Shown: positions 45,256 to 57,900, counted from the first letter of the stretch. The stretch is 64,000 nucleotides of DNA from Calliphora vicina (GCF_958450345.1 NC_088782.1:107042358-107106357); one strand, 5' to 3'. Notes: generated by a model not told the origin, from the sequence alone. Numbers and translations are program-made.

Positions 45256-46150
45256 AATGCGGAATTTTTTAAAATATTTAGCTTTTATTTTGAAACATTT
45301 GTACAATATAAATTTATTCCAAGTATTGACTATTGTTAGCCGAAAAAACTGATCATCTTTTAAGGCCAAGAACGAATCAAGCCAATATTGGATACTCTGT
45401 TCTGAAATGAAGCGTATCCGAGAGAGAGCGTTCTGCATCGATCGAAACAAATAGTAATCGGAAGGGGCACGGTCTGGACTATAAATGGGGTAAAGCAACT
45501 CTTCCCAATAACTTCATTCTAAATACTTTTTAACAGGTATTGCAACATGTGGCCGAGAGTTGTTATGATGTATTATTACGGTTTCATGTCTATATTCTGG
45601 GCGTTTTTCGGCCAATGCTCACTTCAATCGAATCATTTGTGTTCGGCAAAGGTTTCCCGTGATAGTCTGGCCAGATTTCCGCAGCCCATAATAGTTAGGA
45701 CGCCTTTGCACCCACCAAATACAGAGAATTACCTTAGCGCCATGTATATTTGTTTTTGGTGTCGATTCGGCTATTTTGTCGGACTTCACATACGCTTCGG
45801 GTTATTATAATGGAACCATTTTTCTTCGCAACTAATGATTCGGTGAAATTATGATCTTTATTTATAGCGTTTAGGCATCATTTCGGACATGCAAAATCGT
45901 GTTTCATGGCATTTCGGCTTCAATTCGTATAGATGAGTCCTCCTGCTCGCAAACATTTGAAATTGCTGATTGAGTAGCTCTCACCAATGATCTTAAAAGC
46001 TCTTGTTGAGTTTTACAACAATCCTTATGGAGTAGTGCTTTCAATTCTTGGTATACAAACTTTTTTGGCTGGCCTAAGCCATATTTGTCTGCCGTGTCAA
46101 AATCACCACTTCTGTATGGTACAAACATTTTAACCCCAAGTGCCATTAAT
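45256..46150 (-). pseudogene. mariner transposase remnant (copy 2 of a pair)
   Basis: On the minus strand the N-terminal region reads DFDTADKYGLGQPKKFVYQE, then LKALLHKDCCKTQQELLRSL and ATQSAIS (46100-45960). After broken middle frames, the C-terminal part has SPDRAPSDYYLFRSMQNALS then RIRFISEQSIQYWLDSFLAL (45480-45345). SPD-APSD holds the third catalytic Asp of mariners and is kept here. About 800 of the expected ~1,030 coding bases are present, with stops and frameshifts. Sister to 23400-24240. Confidence 0.82.
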
Positions 46151-47094
46151 TTTTAATTTCAATTTTTGTGCTGTTATTATAAATAATAGACTTCATGTTA
46201 TATTTTTCATAAGTTTCATCAAAATTGGCCCAAAAATATAAAAGATTTCGCTATCTTTCCATTAGAAATTTCAAATATTGAAAAATGTGACCAATGACCT
46301 TCACGATTTAAGGTTCAACGAGGATATTAAAAATTAAATTAATTAAAACTTAAAATTACTTAACATTCATAACAGTAGGGAACTTGATCTCATTCACCAA
46401 AATATGGCCAAATAATTAGTTTTTCTCGAAAATTGCAAAATTTAAATCGCATTTACGGAAAAACTATAGCAGCTGTTTTCATAATTATTTCACATTTTTA
46501 TGCCCTATTATATTCTTAATAAATCCCAATGAGATAATCAAAAATTTCTGAAATTTGTTTAATAAAATTTTTAAAAATTTGAAAATTGAGTTTTGAAACT
46601 GGCGTTAAAAAATTTATTTTTTTTGTCATACCTTCGATTAGGTTAGGAATCCAAAAACTCATATGCAAGTAAATATGGATGTATTTTAAGTAAAAATAAG
46701 CTTTTATTTTAATATTTCTCAAAATATGTTAATTTTGTTTCTACATTTCTTGTTCTAGTGGCCTGAGACCGTTAATGGTCTGGGCAATTTTTAATAACTT
46801 TAACATTTTTTAACAAATTTCTGTTTTTTATATCTCATTAGAATGACAATTACGTAAACATTTTTATTATTTTTAATTAAATTGCAAAAGTAAACAAATA
46901 ATGGCAACATTTTTACAAAAATATACAAAATTGTATTTTTTCTTCAACTCAATTCAAAACTTCAGAGGGCTTGCGGCTAGTCTTAACCACAACCGATTTA
47001 CCTAAAATTTTTTCAGGACGCTTTTTGTTTACCAAAGTCCACCAGACTGTGGGGTAAGCCTGGCAAAAATCCAACTTTCGTTTATTAATTGCCA
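46151..47094. other. AT-rich sequence, no recognised feature
   Basis: Stop-rich. A 68-codon minus frame (46722-46516) is Ile/Lys/Tyr-rich and unconvincing. No shared repeat seen. Confidence 0.35.
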
Positions 47095-47425
47095 ACCCAA
47101 ATATAGCTATGTCCTTCCATCTGCCTGTCTGTTGTAAGCCGCAATTGAAAGGAGCTAGTTGGCTGAAATTTTCAACAAATAGTATTTATTGATAAAGTAT
47201 TATGGTATTGAAAACGAGCAAACTCAGTATACAATTTTAAATAGCCCCCATACAAATGTCCCCCCGGGAAAATTGTTTGAACAGTCATAAATATGTTGTT
47301 TATGCGGCAGTGCAGATAAAATTTTGCACAAATTAGTACTCAGAAATTATACTGTAAAGTATGGCGAAAATTGGGCATTATTTTTCCCTAGTTCCCATAC
47401 AAGGTTCCCCTAAGAAAAATACTTA
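47095..47425 (+). mobile_element. old mini-me-like fragment
   Basis: atagctatgtccttccatctg with a worn (GTCT) run is followed by agcccccatacaaatgtccc and agttcccatacaaggttccc. These are the modular words of the long and B forms in plus orientation. Both ends are missing. Confidence 0.5.
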
Positions 47426-48139
47426 AACATTCATAATTGTCTTATAATAACACTGTCCAACAAATTGAGACTTTTTGATTGGAACAGAATTGCGAGCCTA
47501 TAATTCTGCAAGGGCATGCGGAGTAGATCATTTTTGTTGAATAAACTTATAGTCCAGCTGGTCTGAATTTTTTTTACAGTGTGTCAAAGTTTTTATTTTT
47601 TGATTGAAGGGAACTAACTAAATTTTTTCTAACTAAAAGAAAAGCTGTAAGTTAACGTCTGAGAGAATTCTTATTGTCAGAGTTATATAATGGAATTTTA
47701 TGGGAATCATTTTTGTGGAAGAAATTAACCCCTATCTCCTCTCTTTAGTGGTCAATTTGACCCCTTTTTGAGAAAATCAAAAAAAGTCCTTTCAAAAGGG
47801 ACATTTAAGGATTAAAATATTCAACAAACATTTTTGCCGAAAAATTTCAGTGGGGGTCACCGAAAATACAAAAGTTGTAAATAAAGCTCATTACGCTTAA
47901 TTAGCAAAATTACACGCCACCAAGTATGATCCGAATAAGCTGAAATTTAATATATAAATAGTCCTTAAGGAGATCTACAAAACACATTCATATATATAAG
48001 TTATTCTTTTTAGTTCAAAAGATATTTAGGTTTATTTATTTATTTTTTTAATTCTGCTCGATCTTTTTTTTGTTTTTAGGTATATTTTAGGCCTTTAAAA
48101 TATTGTTATGTTTTAACCTTTTTAAAACGTTGGTTTATT
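47426..48139. other. AT-rich sequence, no recognised feature
   Basis: Nothing recognised. 'gtggtcaatttgacccctt' near 47748 resembles a hAT-like end word (GGGGTCAAATTGACC) but has no partner. Confidence 0.3.
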
Positions 48140-50258
48140 TCCTTTAAATAAACCGGATACTTTTGATTGCAAATAAAAGCAGTTTAGTAGTTTGAAAATA
48201 GTAACAACTCCTTATTTATTTAAATGTAGAACAACAACAGAATTAAATAGTCACTCAATGTTCTTTTTATACACGTTTGTAAATTCGCAGAAATACAGAC
48301 ACAATATTTACTGTACAGGAATAAACACAACACACTTTAAGGCACTCAGTTGATGTTTATTCGAAAAGCATCTCTGATAAACTGACTCACAACTGCAACC
48401 TCTGCCATCTGCATTCTAGATTGTTCTTTAACTGTCAAAATTCGAATATTCTGGATCTTACTAATACATACGCCATCTGTGGTGTACTTTCTACAACGTT
48501 CTTTAACTGAATATTCGAAATCGAATACAGCATACAGAGGGGCCAAACATACTAATTTTGCAGATTAATTGAAAAAACAAATTTCAAGTATCGTGAAAAC
48601 TGAAAGTGCCAGCATAAAGAGCACAAAATTCTACATCAGCAGGCAAAAAAGTAATGTGAAATATTAAAAGGTATTTTTATAGTCACGTGTTGAAATTACA
48701 TATTGTGAGAAAAAAACCTAAAAAATTGATAAAAAATAAATAAAAAATTGCGCAAATAAATACTATTTGTGATAGGTAATTTAAAAAAATTAACAAATCT
48801 AATTAAGCAACCATCAAGTTCAGGTATTTATTGATATGTTTTGGTTAAATTTAAATTTGAATTATTTGTGGAAGTGGCTTTGATATTACTTTTTATATTG
48901 GATTTTGTCAGTTCAAATGGACATAAAGTTATTAGCTGGGCTCAGCTGGGCAGAGAATTTAATATAATTTAAAAGCCTGGACAATTAGGCGTTGTTTCAG
49001 AAAAAATTGGGTTGCGCATCGCTGCGCCTCATAAGTTATATGTAAATTAGTAAAAGCTTCACCCTTTAAGTCTACCATCAAAAAACACTTTGCGATTCTG
49101 ATAAATGTTTTATTGCTGTCGTTGTTGTTGTTGTTGTTATTGTCATTGTTTTTTTTTGTTTTATAAGAGATGTGCAAGTGTTGTGATTAATAATACGAGA
49201 GTCCCATGTGAGTCAGGCCTGGTCGTGGCTATATTCTTGTATTATAATGAATAATAAACTTTTACCAATTACTTTTCTTTATTTCAGTTTAGTTTTCCAT
49301 CCATTGATTTTCTAATCGTGAATGAATAGCACGCCCAATTTTAACAATTTAACTCTCATGCACTCACGCTTGTATATGCTAGTTAAAATTTTTTTTTTTT
49401 GTGATTAATTCGAAGTTTTTTCTTGTGGTTAATACGAAGTCATCCGATAGCAAGCAATTTAGCTTAATAAAAAAATTATGTTTGTGAGCGCGATCGCGAG
49501 AATTTTAAAGTTTTATATCGTGAGCCAGTTATCACTCACGTTCAGATCTGTAGTTTTTATATTGTCTCATTTCAAATATTGTGTTGTATAAATTTCAAAG
49601 CAGTGCATTTAAACTTTGCAAGTCTTTTAGTGGCAGGAGTTGGGAAAGATCTCTATTATTCAACCTCTCATTACTAGTTAGTATAATGATATCATCTTAA
49701 AACAATATGGTAGTTTTTTATCAATAACATGCATAAATTTAGTGTATCTCACTGATGTAGTTCTATAGATATAGGAGAATTAATAATTCATGTGTATGGG
49801 GGGAACCCGATTCCACCCACGTATACCCTTCCGATTTTGACGGAACGTGTAGTTTGTTTTTAGAGTTACCCGCAGCAAATTTAGTGTGCATAACTATTGT
49901 AGTTCTATAGATATAGCACAGTTAATAATTATTTTATATGGTGGGTAATTGAGTTCCCCCTCCTCTATCCCTAAAATTTTGTTACAATATGCGGATTGGT
50001 CTAAGGGCTACCCACGTAAAATTTTGCGAGCGTCGCTATTATTGTTGTTGCGATATTAATAAATCGGTAAAAAAGGGCATTTGACCCCACTGTGCAGCGT
50101 TGCCAACTTACGATCAAATCAACTGAAAGCTTTTATTTAATAATGCCCACAGATATGTTACAGTTTGCTATTGCAGCACTGTTATTTGAAAGCATTATGC
50201 TACTTTTAAATCAGCCCTTAAAATCGCTATATTTGAATTCAAGTACAATTTCGTAACA
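48140..50258 (-). mobile_element. solo LTR, copy 2, split by a hAT element
   Basis: The sequence from cctttaaataaaccggatac to cgtaaca follows copy 1 (32734-33257) throughout, except that the first few bases (TGTTA) are lost and some small indels occur. The right part resumes at 50094 with gcagcgttgccaacttacga. The 1.56 kb in between is an inserted hAT element. No internal LTR-element sequence is present on either side. Confidence 0.82.
48535..50092. mobile_element. non-autonomous hAT element in the solo LTR
   Basis: Ends are CAGAGGGGCCAAAC (left) and, read inward on the right, CAGTGGGGTCAAAT, the CAGNG-type inverted repeats of hAT elements. Flanking bases acagcata (48527-48534) and gcagcgtt (50094-50101) are a worn 8-bp duplication of the target 'acagcgtt' known from LTR copy 1. 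There is no transposase. Repeated internal words 'gtagttctatagatata' (49758 and 49897), each following 'aatttagtgt', suggest an internal ~140-bp duplication near the right end. Confidence 0.8.
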
Positions 50259-51139
50259 ATATCATATCTATATCAGAAACATATTTAATTGTCAATAAAT
50301 AATTTATATGCGAATATAATGAAATTAACATAAATTTCGACGCAAGTCATTTAAAATTTGAAGAAATTACTCATTCTATCATATTCTGTACAGTCCCCAT
50401 AGAAGGCCAAAACCACATATTGATGGATCCTCAAGTGGATAATTTATCATCAATTGGATTATTTAATATTTTTTTTATCTATATTTAACAATCGAAAGTG
50501 TTCTTGCAATTTTTGTTATTAAATTAAGTGCAATTTATTTCAATAAATTTTTTATTATTTTATCTTAATAGCAACATTTGTAAGTAACATCTGCTTCATT
50601 ATTATTTCAAAAAATTTGTGTATTATAATTTCTGAAAAACATTTTATTATATTTTTTTGAAATGGCCACATAGCATTAAAGTTTTAACACAATTGTGTTT
50701 AATATTATTTGTTTATTTAACAATTGGTCAATAATTATTATGATGTCGATGACAGTGATGATAAAGATAATGGAGTTTTTTTTATATAAATTTTAAACAA
50801 TTCCATACCCACATTTATTTAGCCCTGATCATATTGTGCTGTGTACGAGTAGGAGCGTTTGAATAAATATGATTTGTTTTTACAATTCTTTTAAATTCAA
50901 ATATTTAAATGATTATAAAGATCATTATTACTCATCATTTTTGGAGTTATTGTATCAATATGACCGTCAGAAAAACAACAGTGATTTCCAAATAAATATG
51001 CTCTAGACACGAGCAATTAAAATCATAAAATTTTATTGAAAAACAAACTAGAATAATATATTCGGCTCTTCAAAATCTAAAATATGTTTACAGAAAACAA
51101 TAAACAGCAATTTTGGAAAGTTACATAAAATTTAAATAA
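50259..51139. other. AT-rich sequence, no recognised feature
   Basis: Very AT-rich; no open frame above 60 codons, no shared repeat. Confidence 0.4.
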
Positions 51140-51345
51140 AGGTTGTCTCACATTTTGATCCATTACCTTTATTCTACTGATACGATTTTACTAATTTTCA
51201 ATACCAAACTTCCTAGAAAAATAATAAATATTTTTTATTGAATTTCATTAATTTCGGCTGAGTTTTTTGGATGTGAGCGTGATTTACACAGACATACTTA
51301 CATTACTAAATCTACTTAGAATTTCATAAGGATCAAAGCTAATAA
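51140..51345 (-). mobile_element. fragment of long-form mini-me (copy C3)
   Basis: aggttgtctcacattttgat, ctgagttttttggatgtgag and agaatttcataaggatcaa follow the order of the 5' third of copies C1 and C2 on the minus strand. The (GACA)n run is eroded to 'cagacatacttacatt'. Confidence 0.6.
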
Positions 51346-51904
51346 ACTCAGCACTTTACAATTTTGCAAACATTAACAACAGCTCATGGTTGGCTTTATA
51401 TTAAACATCCTTTTCGTTGACAATATTTCTATTTCAAAAATATATGAATTTCGCCAGAAATTATTATGAATTCGAAATCCTTCAAAATTATTGTTTTAAA
51501 AATGAAATCATTAGTAGATCTTTCATGCCATTGCTAACAGAAAACTTAATAATTTATTAACTTTTAAACAATTTTCACAAAAAACTCAAAAGTCTTTAAT
51601 ATTACAACCTTTAGTAAAAGGTAACTTTTGCCAACATCCTTCCTTTTTTCCTAAAATTAAATAAAAGTAACGAAATTTTTAATAAAGTAAGTAATATGTT
51701 TCCTATTCATGTATGGAGGTACATATGTAAATATATACTATGTTGTAAGTAGTTTTATGTTTAAGTTTATATAAACTTTAACAGGTACCTGTCTATTTAT
51801 GTATGTATGCAGGAGTATTAGGGTGGATCCTAGTTTGTACTTTTTTTTGATTTTTGATGTTCCAAAAGTCTAAAATTCATGGATATTTTGTAGATATTTG
51901 AAAC
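51346..51904. other. AT-rich sequence, no recognised feature
   Basis: Nothing recognised; 'ttagggtggatcctag' near 51818 could be an element end but has no partner. Confidence 0.3.
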
Positions 51905-52100
51905 GCTAATCGGTGCCATTATGTTTGTAATATAACATTGTGCAAATGAAAAAGTCTAACGGGGTCAAATCACATGATCTCGGTGGACAGTTTACATCAA
52001 CTACACTTGAGATGACCATGCCCTCTAATCGATCATGCAGAATATCCAATGTGGCACGCAGCCTCGCTGAAATAAGGACACACCAATAAAAATTTTTTTG
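51905..52100 (-). pseudogene. Tc1/mariner-superfamily transposase fragment
   Basis: The minus strand reads ARLRATLDILHDRLEGMVIS then DVNCPPRSCDLTPLDFFICT. The WPPRSCDLTPLDFFLW segment surrounds the third catalytic Asp in a Tc1/mariner-type family, different from the SPDLAPSD type seen elsewhere here. The catalytic Asp in LTPLDF is kept. Only about 60 codons remain. Confidence 0.7.
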
Positions 52101-54229
52101 TATACTTAGTTTTTTTCGCTGAGGGAGAAAATACTATAAAAAGTGTTAATGAAAAGTTGTACAACTTTTACAATTTTTACAATCCGGTTAAAAAAATTAA
52201 AAAACTATTTTGTTAAGAACTAAATTTACTTTATATATAGTTATAAATTTATATAACCTATCATAGCAAAATAAGCTATGAAAAGCAACTAAAATCCAAA
52301 AAAGTTGATAATTTTTTTTTTTCTTAATTTTCTAAATTGCTCAATACTTTTGCATGCCATTTGTTTATAGGCAGCAAGAGGCAGCTAATTTTGATATATA
52401 TTTTAGATAATAAGTTAAACTGTGTTAAAACTAGATCGGCGGCAAACGGCGCCAGTAGTTAAAATCCTAGTCAAAGTTGCGTAGGTAAGCCAAAAATCAT
52501 TATATATTTTAAATGAATAAATTTCAAATCTGCTAACAATATATACAAAAGTCTTTACAAATATACAATCTGGTCAAGATACTCTTTCCAACAAGGTATA
52601 ACAATCTTAAAAAAAAATAATTATAAATATTCAAAATACGCTCTTGAATATTGTATAATTTTAACTCCCCAAATCTTTAAAGTGGAAAGTAGTGTGAAAG
52701 TAGTAGTGTCGCCATTTTCGAATACTTCTGTTGACATAATAACTATAGTTTCTGCAAATAATTATTGCTTGATATCTTAACTTTATGATACAAGTTGTTT
52801 AATGGTTAATATCAATTATTTGCAAAAATCATTTATGAGATGCATACACCTTATACAATCCATTGTGCATGGGTCTAAAATCAAAATCGAGCTTTTCGTT
52901 TTTAACGAGAAACTTTTCTTTTGGTATTTTATGTTTTTTTTTTAAATCTGCTAAACGTTTACTGAGTTTTCTAAGAAACTTTACAAAAGTGATTAGGTTT
53001 GGGTTAGAAAGGAAGGAGAAGATTAATAGTAAAATGGTGAAGATTAACAATAAACTTCACCCGAGGGTGGTAAAAGAATCTCATATTGTGGTTTCATATT
53101 GGCGAGAACCTAAAACCGATATTTTGGGTCGCAGTGAGGGAAATCAAAAAAATGGTACAAATAAATCTGTAACTTCTCCGATTTTAATAAAATCCGACTA
53201 TAGAAGAGGTGTTGAATTCAGACTTTTAATATTAAGGTGGGGCGGGGCCTCAAGGCCTCAAATTGGGATATCTGGGGTATATGAAAAATTAAAAATGATT
53301 CCAAATTGTTGTTCTCACACTGCACAGTGGGTCAGAATCGAAGTTTTTTGGAAATAAATCTGGCATTTTGAAATGGCTGGTCCGATCGGAATAAAATTTG
53401 ACGTGGGTAATTAAAATGGGCCATACATATACTCCACGGCGTCGTTATGAGAAATCAAAGTAGGGCACCTTCGACATGTAAAATTTTTTTGCCAATCCTT
53501 GGTCCGTTTTTTTAAAGATATGGGGCGTACTTTTGGACCAAATTTGTTAGTTAGACAACTAAATTAACAATAATATAAATATTTTGGTATAAAAATATGT
53601 ACTATTTTCGAATATGTCGTCCTCACACCTTTCGGAAATTGACCAATTTTTTACCAAAATTTCAACATTGGCCCACATGTTCTAAAATCCCTGGGATCAG
53701 AAACCGGAAAGCAGCTTTGGAAACCCTGATTTGTTCCCTAGTTATCCCCAAATAGAAATTATAATATGGGAATAGTATTTTTGGGATTTTAGCTCCAATT
53801 TTTAGGAATTTCGGGATTACCTTTGAACTTTTGACAAGTTTTTTTACACTTTGTTATTTAGAATAACCAATTGTAAGATCGCTGAAAATTTCATTGAGTT
53901 TTGTTACATATTTATTTTATTACATATTTATTGAGTTTCTTAAACTAAAATTTGTATCAAAATTTTAAAATGATTGTAAATATTGGGACCAATTTGATTC
54001 ACATTTATTCCGAACTATTTTTTTTTATTTAGATAAGTTATCTTTTGGTCTTCCAAAAAAAAACTCAAGTCAATATCTCAATTAGATTCAAAAATATGCC
54101 ACTTTGAAAACTCAGTCTTTCAAAAGTATTGCACTTTTTCAGATTTTTTTTTTATAAATTTTCTTAATATTTTATTCAACAAGTTAATGGTTGTGACTTA
54201 GTCACATTTTATACTAAAACTAGTTGACC
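52101..54229. other. unassigned sequence with a 164-codon chance-like frame
   Basis: A plus-strand frame at 52863-53357 is long for this AT-rich window, but it is Lys/Ser/Phe-rich, has no domain I know, and overlaps an opposite frame of 73 codons. Around 53300-54150 the sequence is less AT-rich (words such as ggggcggggcctcaaggcct at 53235 and ccctgggatcagaaaccgg at 53690). It may be an old unrecognised element. No terminal repeats were identified. Confidence 0.35.
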
Positions 54230-54548
54230 GCACAGGCTTCGCCCGGTAGCATTTACTAATGTTAGTTCTTCAAGTTTCACCAACCCACATACACCTGCCT
54301 GTTCTTATTTATTTGAAAATAAAATATCTAAACTGTAATAAAAAAGCTCCCCAAAGTATGCAGTACAATACTTTGGGGAGCTTTTTTATTACAGTTGAGT
54401 GGACTCCCAAAAAAAAATCCGAGTTTTACCCGGAATTTTTTTTCTTTACAAGCCATCTCCGAAAAAAAAAAATCAGCCAAATCGCTCCAGCCGTTCTCAC
54501 GTGATGCCATTACATACATGGACCATTTCATTTTTATAAAATTTAAAA
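54230..54548 (-). mobile_element. short non-autonomous Helitron
   Basis: On the minus strand the 3' end is GTGCGGTCAACTAG (54243-54230) with T after it, preceded by a small hairpin GGGC-GAA-GCCT. The 5' end carries atttttataaaa and gagaacggctggagcgattt words (54548-54480), the standard start of this Helitron group. About 320 bp in all. A 66-bp palindrome is built into it. Confidence 0.75.
54331..54396. repeat. perfect palindrome, 29-bp arms, 8-nt loop
   Basis: aactgtaataaaaaagctcc...agtat (54331-54359) is exactly complementary to 54368-54396, with gcagtaca as the loop. It lies inside a Helitron, away from the normal 3' terminal hairpin, and so is an extra structure. Confidence 0.92.
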
Positions 54549-55547
54549 AAGTGAAATTGTTATCAAAATTAAATTTTCAAATTCGAATATAACCTAAGTT
54601 ATAAGAGATAATTGATAGCTACTATGAGGTTTTTGTAGTGCTCGACGAGGAGATTCAATATATTTAATCGTTTTAAAAATTTAACATACCAGAGGTGTCC
54701 TAATTTGGGGACCCCAGGCCGCACCCCTGGTGGGAATGTGCAAACTCTAGACATTACTCGATTTTGCTCTAATGTTCAGCATTTGATTTTTAGACCTTGG
54801 TAGCATTGTAATTCCAAGAAATTAAAAATGAGGGCCACCCTAACATATGTATATGTTCTCGCTGCACTAATGAAATATTCTCTTTTTTCTCCAAAATACA
54901 CACTTACACACACTCACACAAACAGGAACAAGATTTCTTATTTTTGTTGCAACAATATTTCCTCAGGGTTTTTGTTAGACCAAAAGTTCCATGTTCATCA
55001 CATTTTCTTTTGGTTTTACTGTTTTAGTTTTTACTCTTCATCCTATATTATTTTTTGTTGTTGCAGTCATTCGTTCTTTAACTTGCAAATGATGTCTTTT
55101 CATCATCATTTGTACAGAAAAAAAAGAAAGTTTTTTCCATGTTGTAGTAATTTTTGTAGTTTTCATTTCAGTTTTTTCTTTTCTATTTTCTTGTATTTTA
55201 CAAAGTTAAAGAATATTTACCTTTATGGAGCACTCGTAAATGGTAATGTTTAGATTTATAAAATAGTATTAACTAAGGAGTGAAGCAACAAAAAAAATAA
55301 CAAACGAACAAAAAACAACAACGACAACAAAATGCTAAGAGTCAACAAAAATTACAAGATGTATGGGTCATTCCATATGAAGTATTATAAGGGATTTTTT
55401 AATTAAGATAAGAATAAAAGAAAGCATACAGATTTGTTTAAAGTTTTGCAAAAATAACTCCCGCGATTGCAGACATAATCGTGACAAAGATGCAGTTTGA
55501 ATTAATGAACTGATACCGTAATACTATTCGTTCTCTACAAAATACAT
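54549..55547. other. AT-rich sequence, no recognised feature
   Basis: A 141-codon plus frame (54828-55253) is Phe/Ser/Tyr/His-rich, produced by T-rich DNA, and shows no domain. cacacacttacacacactcac words at 54896 are simple repeats. Confidence 0.4.
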
Positions 55548-57900
55548 GGTTAGGTTAGGTTCAATGGGCAGCCACTCTTCATACTCTGTGATACCCAAGG
55601 GGTAAATAGCAGGGTATTTATTTACCAGATTCTCTGATGAAGGAGTAGATTTGTCTCAGATTCTTCCTTGATAGCTCATCTAAGCATGATTGGAATGAGA
55701 TTCAAGGGATGTGTTCCCTCAGTCTTGTCAGAGCCGGGCATTGGCAAAACAGGTGAGATACAGTCTCCTCCACTTCTTCATTATGACAGCCTCTACAGTA
55801 GTCATTGTACCTTAGGCCCAGTAATTCTAGCAGGTGTCCCAATTATACAGTGACCTGTAATGAAGGAAACAATTAGCCTTGTTTCCTCATAACGAAATTC
55901 CATAAGTACTTAGATTCGTCCTGCTGGCATCATATACGTGCTAAATAGACCTCGTTGTAACACAGGAAGGCTCATTGGTCCACCTGTTTTAATTTTTTTT
56001 TGGGGTTCACACTAAGTCCACTTGAAACACTCCACTCGCTCATCTTACATAATGACGATTCCATACAACTAGATATTGTATCCAGAAATTTACCATCGTC
56101 AGCATACATGACTGTTTTTATCCTTCTGGTGTCCATCTTGACCATATGGGTATTCATAGGCCATATTCTACAGAAGTGGTGATAGTACACTCCTTGCGGG
56201 GTTCCAGGATTTGTCACTTTTGAAATACAAATGCCAAATAACGAATATACGGCAGTTTCCAAAGATCTGCCCTTGGTGTAGGCATGTTGGGATTTAGAGA
56301 GTAGTTCCGTCGGAATGGTCATTCTCAAGTATTCGTCAATCATCCTTTCTAGGGTTTTCAGCACAAAGGATACAAAACTGATTGGTCTGTCATCCTTAGG
56401 TTTTGTATGACTCGCCTTACCTCCTTTTGGAATGAATACTACTCTACACCTCGTCCAACATGTAGGAATATAGGTCCATCTGATACACGCTTTTTATATA
56501 TTAGTGAGTCATGGTACAGCTATTTCTTCATTCTTCTGAAGATCAGCATGAAAGATGCCTACTGGTCCAGGGGATTTAAACGGATTGAAGCTTTGGATTC
56601 TTTCCCTGTTCACCGAAACAGAGTTAACATTTGGAGCAATAGGATCAACAGCCCCATTAACAGTCACATCGCCGACTGGGATACAGCCAGGTAAATGAGT
56701 GTTAAGTCGGGCCTCAAGTGTCTCTTTTTTATTCAGAGTCCATTTACCACAGGGCTTTTGGATATAGCTTGGTACAACTGGAGAGATTCATAGAATTTTA
56801 CGTAATCGGTTAATCTTGGAGGATCCTTCCACACCGCTACAGAAGTCCCTCCAGGTTTTCCTATTCAAGTTCCTCGTAAGGTTCTTGAAATGATTCAATG
56901 AGGATTTGTATGTCGGTCAGGTAGCCAGCCTCGTTGAACAGTTTCGACAAGTCCTTCTGGCGAGTGTTATCTCAGTTTTCCACCAAGTAGTCTTATTCCT
57001 ACCTCTGCGGATATTAGGCTTACAGGCCATATTAGTAGCCGATTGGAACGCTTCTGTGAGTACTTCAACTGCTACCTGAATATCTTCCCTACTTTCAATT
57101 GAGGGTGGGTTAGGTAAAAACCGAGAGAGTACATTACGTTGCATCTCCCAATTGGTCTTCCTCCTAACTAATATTGAAATCAATATATTGGCGATCAGAA
57201 AAGGAGCAGTCGCTAGAGACAGCCCAATTATTAATCATACTGTTGTGCTCAGCATTCACAAGTATTAAGTCTAGCACCTCACTTCTATTTGAAACAATGA
57301 AGGTGGGTTCTGAACCTCTATATACAACTTCCAAACTACTGCTAAGTACGAAACTGAAAGGACTTTCACATCTTGTATTGGTGTAGCTGCTACCCTATAT
57401 AATGTGGTGCGATATTCAAAGAGCTTTTATCCAATACGTAGGATCTAATTTTACCTGAGCCTTAAGTGTAGTAGAGCTTATAACTATTCAGACATAGTCC
57501 ACAGATACGATCCCAAGAGATCTACGGTTTCTGGACCATGATTAGCTCCTCTCCGTTCTGAGCAAGTTGGAGGAGCAGTGCAGCATGTGCTGCTTTAGAG
57601 TGGTGAAGGTTAATTTGTGACAGCCTCACCATGCTCCATTTTAACAACGATGACATCGGCATCCTCCTGGTCAGAGTTTACCATTCAAAGAAGGTACCAA
57701 CCAGTTTAGAGACAGCTCTTTTATCTTCAGTGTCGGTTGGACCTACGGCGTCTTTGCTTTCCATGCCTTCTTCCGAAAGCATGGCTTTTACATCAACTTC
57801 AGAGGGGATTCGCCTTTGTTGTCGCTACTGTATCCACGCTGAGGATAATCGTACCAAATCCATAGTAGATTTTCCCTTGTGTCTTTCTTAGCGTCCCCAA
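55548..57900 (-). mobile_element. LINE with endonuclease, RT and 3' tail (degenerate)
   Basis: Minus-strand order from about 57632: MVRLSQINLHHSKAAHAALL (start of the apurinic-type endonuclease, ORF2), then PTFIVSNRSEVLDLILV and CSFSDRQYI (endonuclease end, 57320-57180; the usual SDHRYI His is Gln). A pre-RT segment RRKTNWEMQ and AVEVLTEAFQSATN comes next (57160-57040). The RT follows: FIPKGG (about 56440), MLKTLERMID, SQHAYTKGRSLETAV, then a shortened catalytic block VMYADDGKFLDTIS with YADD intact (56100). RNase H is missing. The 3' UTR ends in GAACCTAACCTAACC at 55548. Bases 57640-57900 have a frame SEEGMESKDAVGPTDTEDKR that may be the end of ORF1. Same subfamily as 30603-33985. Confidence 0.83.

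Noticed and set aside
52863..53357. 164-codon host gene
   Set aside because: Lys/Ser-rich frame without domain, overlapped by an antisense frame; no supporting signal.
54331..54396. Rho-independent terminator
   Set aside because: Stem and T-run superficially fit, but the window is eukaryotic and the hairpin lies inside a Helitron.
54828..55253. 141-codon secreted or membrane protein
   Set aside because: The hydrophobic, Phe/Ser/Cys-rich composition follows from T-rich DNA; no start context, domain or splice structure supports it.
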